A DNA stretch of 64,000 nt, taken from assembly GCA_000023725.1 (NCBI GenBank), contig CP001673.1, forward strand, positions 2,366,342 through 2,430,341. The letters run 5' to 3'. Numbering within the stretch: the stretch's first letter is position 1; each line of letters begins with the position of its first letter. The translations under genes were made by a program, and so were the position numbers. The notes beneath the pieces were generated by a model that saw nothing but the letters and a program-made list of their open reading frames with translations, was not told where the DNA came from and did not search any database. Shown here one piece after another: positions 60,964 to 64,000 of this stretch. Origin of the DNA: Flavobacteriaceae bacterium 3519-10 (GTDB taxonomy: Bacteria > Bacteroidota > Bacteroidia > Flavobacteriales > Weeksellaceae).

Positions 60964-61037
60964 CGGAAGTTTTTCGTTAAAAAGAAGTGAGTTTACATGA
61001 CACTCTTCAGGTGCAGCCGCAGAGGCTGATTAGGGCG

Positions 61038-61081
61038 AAAAACTGAAAGCGGATCACCGCCAAATGGCCGCAATCCGCTTT
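61038..61081 (-). terminator. Hairpin terminator after the dicarboxylate symporter
   Basis: Outer 9-bp stem AAAGCGGAT/ATCCGCTTT (61046-61054 with 61073-61081) with an inner GCCA/TGGC stem, followed on the minus strand by a short T run. Confidence 0.6.
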
Positions 61082-61118
61082 AATAAACAGTTAAATCTGG
61101 TTCTAAGCCTTTAGAAAA

Positions 61119-62546
61119 TTAATCGGCTTCAAATGCCAGGGCTTTTTCCTGATCAAATTCTCCTTCCCATTTTGCAATGACGACAGAGGCGAGGCAATTA
61201 CCAATTACATTCACCGAAGTTCTGCCCATATCCATAAGTTCATCAATCCCTAAAATGGCGGCAATGATGAATATCGGTAAGCCGAACTGGTCGGCAGTGG
61301 CGATCAGGATAATAAGTGATGCGCGCGGAATTGCGGCGACACCCTTGCTTGTAATCATCAGTGTAAGGCAGATCAGGAGCTGCTGCCCAAATGAAAGATC
61401 CATCCCTGCTGCCTGCGCAACAAAAATCGATGCTAACGAGAGATACAGCGTGGTTCCGTCCAAATTAAACGAATAGCCCGTAGGAACTACGAACGAAACG
61501 ATTTTTCTCGGTACTCCAAACTTTTCCATATTCTGCATCACAACCGGCAGCGCCGCGTCGGAACTTGTGGTTGCAAAGGCGATAGACACAGGCTCTTTGA
61601 TGGCTTCAATAAACTTTTTAATAGGCACTTTCATGTAAAGCGCAATTGGCAGCAGCACTAAAAGTATAAACGCAATCAATGCGCAATAGAGTGTCAGCAG
61701 GAGCATGAACAGATATTTCAGAATGTCGATTCCCATATGCCCAACCGTGTACGCCATCGCCGCACCTACGCCAATAGGCGCGAAATACATGATGATGTGT
61801 GTGTATTTGAACATGGTCTCAGCGAGACTTTCCATAAAGTCGACGAGCGGTCTTTTCTTTTGTTCAGGAAGTTTTGCCAGTCCGATTCCGAATATTACCG
61901 CGAATACCACGATTTGCAGAACCTGATTTTCATAGATCGATTTAATAATATTCTCCGGGAATACATCTCTGAAAAAGGCAGTTGTTTTAAACAGCCACTG
62001 ATTACTTTCGGGAATACTTTCGAGGGCTCTCATATCCGCATCTTTAACAGCCGAAGTAACCGGAAGTTCCTGATGAGGAATTTTCGAGGCATCAATGCCA
62101 ACGCCCGCTTTCGAGATGTTAATTGCCGCGAGACCAATAAACAAGGCAATGGTTGTAGCGCAATAAAAATAAAGCAATGATTTCCACGCCATTCTTCCGA
62201 CTTGCTTTAAATCTGAATGTCCTGCAATTCCATACACTAAGGTCGCAAACAAAATGGGGCCTACAATGGTCTTTACCAAGCGGATGAATCCCTGACTTAA
62301 CGGCTGAAGGGCCAATGCGACGCCTGGATAATCTCTACCTACGATAACGCCAATCACAATGCTGATCAGGATCCAGGTGGTTAAATTCTTTCTCATAAGT
62401 GCATACGTCACCATCCCCAAAACAAAAAGTAAATGCCCAAACGCCAGATAATCTTCCGGCAACGGATTCAGCATATTAATTGCGTGGAGAATAACCACAA
62501 CTGTTAATGTAAAAAACGGAAAAATCTGTAAGAATCTGGATTTCAT
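61119..62546 (-). CDS. dicarboxylate/amino acid:cation symporter (DAACS family)
   Basis: The 475-residue inner-membrane protein imports C4-dicarboxylates or glutamate/aspartate with Na+ or H+. Family features are the serine-rich motif FATTSSDAALPVVMQN at hairpin loop 1, PTGYSFNLDGTTLYLSLASIFVAQAA at TM7, LIILIATADQFGLPIFI, and the ending NVIGNCLASVVIAKWEGEF with the R/N-binding residues. About eight helices and two reentrant loops fit. An extra N-terminal pair of helices (residues 1-60) lies ahead of the core. It has its own promoter box. Confidence 0.93.
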   Translation of the reverse strand: MKSRFLQIFPFFTLTVVVILHAINMLNPLPEDYLAFGHLLFVLGMVTYALMRKNLTTWILISIVIGVIVGRDYPGVALALQPLSQGFIRLVKTIVGPILFATLVYGIAGHSDLKQVGRMAWKSLLYFYCATTIALFIGLAAINISKAGVGIDASKIPHQELPVTSAVKDADMRALESIPESNQWLFKTTAFFRDVFPENIIKSIYENQVLQIVVFAVIFGIGLAKLPEQKKRPLVDFMESLAETMFKYTHIIMYFAPIGVGAAMAYTVGHMGIDILKYLFMLLLTLYCALIAFILLVLLPIALYMKVPIKKFIEAIKEPVSIAFATTSSDAALPVVMQNMEKFGVPRKIVSFVVPTGYSFNLDGTTLYLSLASIFVAQAAGMDLSFGQQLLICLTLMITSKGVAAIPRASLIILIATADQFGLPIFIIAAILGIDELMDMGRTSVNVIGNCLASVVIAKWEGEFDQEKALAFEAD

Positions 62547-62566
62547 ATATTTTTTCTAAAGGTCAA

Positions 62567-62574
62567 CAAATATA
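62567..62574 (-). promoter_or_regulatory. -7 promoter box TATATTTG for the symporter
   Basis: Minus-strand TATATTTG, 20 bases before the ATG at 62546. Confidence 0.55.
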
Positions 62575-62683
62575 GATATGTTTTTCGAAAAAATATTACA
62601 TCCCGCTGCCAGAACAGAAAACTCGAGCCACATTTGCTGCCTCAACGACAAATAATACAGCAATTATATTAATCAGACAGCAC

Positions 62684-62714
62684 AAAAAACCCCTGAAAAT
62701 AATTCCGGGGGTTT
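62684..62714 (-). terminator. Terminator after the SH3/BON gene
   Basis: Stem AAACCCC/GGGGTTT (62687-62693 with 62708-62714), then A/T run; serves the minus strand gene that ends at 62734. Confidence 0.65.
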
Positions 62715-62733
62715 ATGATTAAATTTTCTAAGC

Positions 62734-63153
62734 TTATGCCCGCAAGTATCGCGAATACGCATATCCTTCTTCGCCATCGGCAGTGCGCACTTTCCACCAA
62801 TCATCGGAAGTCTGCTCCACGAGGGTTACAGTTTCGCCTTTATTCGCTTTTCCTATGATAGTAGCGTCCGTTGATGGCTCCTGACGGAGGTTTAGGTTTG
62901 AATTTTCGGTTGCCACCGTGAGCGATGCGCCGGACGAAAGGCCCGAAACCTGAACATTCAGATTGATGTCGGAGGCCGAATAGGTGGTATCAATTGCTCC
63001 AAGCGCGTTCCACACGGTGTCTTTTACCGCAGTGGAGGCCGCGTCTCCGGAAACATAAAGAATTCCGTTCTGCTCGGTTACCTGAAGGTTGCGTACTCCG
63101 GCCGACTGTGCGGCAGAAATAACCCCTGCATATTTATCCTGTAATGTGCTCAT
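62734..63153 (-). CDS. BON-like and bacterial SH3 domain protein
   Basis: The 139-residue protein has an N-terminal BON/LysM-like region (SAGVRNLQVTEQNGILYVSGDAAS...LGAIDTTYSASDINLNVQV) and a C-terminal SH3b domain (LNLRQEPSTDATIIGKANKGETVTLVEQTSDDWWKVRTADGEEGYAYSRYL). BON binds phospholipid or protein and SH3b usually peptidoglycan. No signal peptide is visible at ATG 63153. It starts six bases after the BON lipoprotein gene ends, so they form one operon. Confidence 0.83.
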   Translation of the reverse strand: MSTLQDKYAGVISAAQSAGVRNLQVTEQNGILYVSGDAASTAVKDTVWNALGAIDTTYSASDINLNVQVSGLSSGASLTVATENSNLNLRQEPSTDATIIGKANKGETVTLVEQTSDDWWKVRTADGEEGYAYSRYLRA

Positions 63154-63159
63154 ATTCAA

Positions 63160-63639
63160 TTATTTTACGGTGTAATTATAATTTACGGTTCCGGCCTGAA
63201 GCGCATCAACAGACATTTTTATCTTACGTGCCTGCTCCGGAGATACGTTTCCGGTAAGTGTAAGTTCGCCATTCACCACTTCTACATTAACAGACGGAAA
63301 ATCCTTTACGGCATCAGCTACTTTTTGCTGTACGGCAGGATCAACTGCAGAAACTGTTTCTACAACGGGAGCAGCTGCAATGGTAGACATATCCATAACC
63401 TCCTTAATTCCCGGAATTGCTTTCAGGGAGGCAAGCATCTGATCTCTTGATGCTTCATCGGCAAATGTACCGCTGAGATGAGCCGTACCATCCTTTACCT
63501 CAACAGACGCGTTAGGATTGGAAGTGACTACCGTTGTAGCCTGAGTTTGAAGTTCGGCATCAGTTACTTTCTTTTTACATGCGACAGTACCGAAGGAAAC
63601 TGCCAGAGCCAGAGCGGCCATTGCGAGTGCTTTTTTCAT
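63160..63639 (-). CDS. BON domain-containing lipoprotein
   Basis: The 159-residue protein has a lipoprotein signal (KKALAMAALALAVSFGTVAC, lipobox TVAC, Cys 21). Two BON domains follow: residues ~28-82 (ELQTQATTVVTSNPNASVEVKDGTAHLSGTF) and ~100-155 (VQQKVADAVKDFPSVNVEVVNGELTLTGNV). It is an outer- or inner-membrane-anchored periplasmic protein like OsmY/YraP that may stabilise the envelope. It is the first gene of a two-gene operon and has its own promoter box. Confidence 0.88.
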   Translation of the reverse strand: MKKALAMAALALAVSFGTVACKKKVTDAELQTQATTVVTSNPNASVEVKDGTAHLSGTFADEASRDQMLASLKAIPGIKEVMDMSTIAAAPVVETVSAVDPAVQQKVADAVKDFPSVNVEVVNGELTLTGNVSPEQARKIKMSVDALQAGTVNYNYTVK

Positions 63640-63671
63640 AGTTAATTCTTTTATTGATTATAAGACGAATT

Positions 63672-63679
63672 CAAATTTA
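63672..63679 (-). promoter_or_regulatory. -7 promoter box TAAATTTG for the BON operon
   Basis: Minus-strand TAAATTTG, 32 bases before the ATG at 63639. Confidence 0.55.
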
Positions 63680-63806
63680 GTTAATAATAATGATGCCAAA
63701 GATTTAATTATATTAAACTTTTCTTAATATAAGCATCCTTCATTAGACGATTATCAAAAAACGGTTGCAACCACGCAATTCATTAAAAATCTGCGGGTTA
63801 TTCCTA

Positions 63807-64000
63807 TTAAACCTCGTCGATGCTGCGGAACGTGAGGTTGATCCGCGGTGTCAGTATCTTTCTCGCTGGCGGAAGCCGGTGTTGCCAAAAACTTTGGGTT
63901 TCATTTTTCATTACAAGCAGGCTCCCGTGTTCTAAAACGGTTTCCACTTTGTCGGCGGTGTGTTTATGTTTGAACAGAAACCTGCGTTCTGCGCCCAAAC
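63807..64000 (-). CDS. AlkB-type alpha-ketoglutarate-dependent dioxygenase (C-terminal part; 5' end outside window)
   Basis: The minus-strand frame runs off the right edge, leaving about 64 residues. GAERRFLFKHKH, LEHGSLLVMKNETQSFWQH and PPARKILTPRINLTFRSI match the end of AlkB-like DNA/RNA demethylases: the last His (FWQH) is an iron ligand and the Arg in RINLTFR binds 2-oxoglutarate. These enzymes remove 1-methyladenine and 3-methylcytosine lesions by oxidation. The rest is not visible. Confidence 0.88.
   Translation of the reverse strand, partial: LGAERRFLFKHKHTADKVETVLEHGSLLVMKNETQSFWQHRLPPARKILTPRINLTFRSIDEV

Overview
The window looks like a chromosomal segment of a Flavobacteriia member, most likely Weeksellaceae (Chryseobacterium/Kaistella-like). 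Supporting signs are a type IX secretion (type B) sorted surface protein, SusC-type outer-membrane barrels, a citrulline hydrolase of the CtlX type, many promoters with the Bacteroidetes -7 box TAnnTTTG, A-rich leaders without strong Shine-Dalgarno sites, and short degenerate repeats typical of the phylum. I see no rRNA, CRISPR array, transposase or prophage. Placement is by protein resemblance and was not computed.

Layout. 1-4.1 kb: end of a cytoplasmic alpha-amylase, a radical-SAM/DNA-metabolism pair and a zinc alcohol dehydrogenase. 4.2-8.4 kb: a 1382-residue T9SS surface protein with an internal tandem duplication. 8.4-12.8 kb (minus strand): coaE, an MBL hydrolase, a GxxExxY putative nuclease between perfect 23-bp inverted repeats, a PaiB-like protein, a TPR protein and ruvB. 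12.9-16.4 kb: MFS transporter, hutI and a DUF695 protein. 16.4-21.1 kb: a partial phenylacetate cluster (paaB, C, D, G, H, a small membrane protein, paaI) lacking the catalytic paaA and carrying repeats at most junctions. 21.1-25.5 kb: an outer-membrane protein gene broken by a stop codon, then an ECF sigma / membrane protein / DUF4252 operon. 25.5-30.7 kb: serine hydrolase, a Cys-rich copper-binding protein, and icmF split by a frameshift in a ten-base homopolymer.

30.8-40.6 kb: two tRNA-Glu(TTC) genes flanking rpsT, an amidase, lptD, ridA, a DegQ/HtrA protease and two guanidino-group hydrolases around cutC. 40.7-46.1 kb: a frameshifted outer-membrane receptor with a dyad-overlapped promoter, DUF3817, nadD and a BamA-like barrel. 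46.3-55.1 kb: two very large genes of unknown family (1627 and 1293 aa), adjacent and probably co-transcribed; this is the least explained part of the window. 55.2-64 kb (minus strand): SDR, malic enzyme, a BadF-type kinase, NifU and Mrp iron-sulfur proteins, a dicarboxylate symporter, two BON/SH3 envelope proteins and the end of an AlkB-type dioxygenase.

Three genes are interrupted (icmF, the outer-membrane receptor, the barrel protein at 21 kb). Two of the breaks lie in A homopolymers, so assembly error, true decay and transcriptional slippage all need to be considered.
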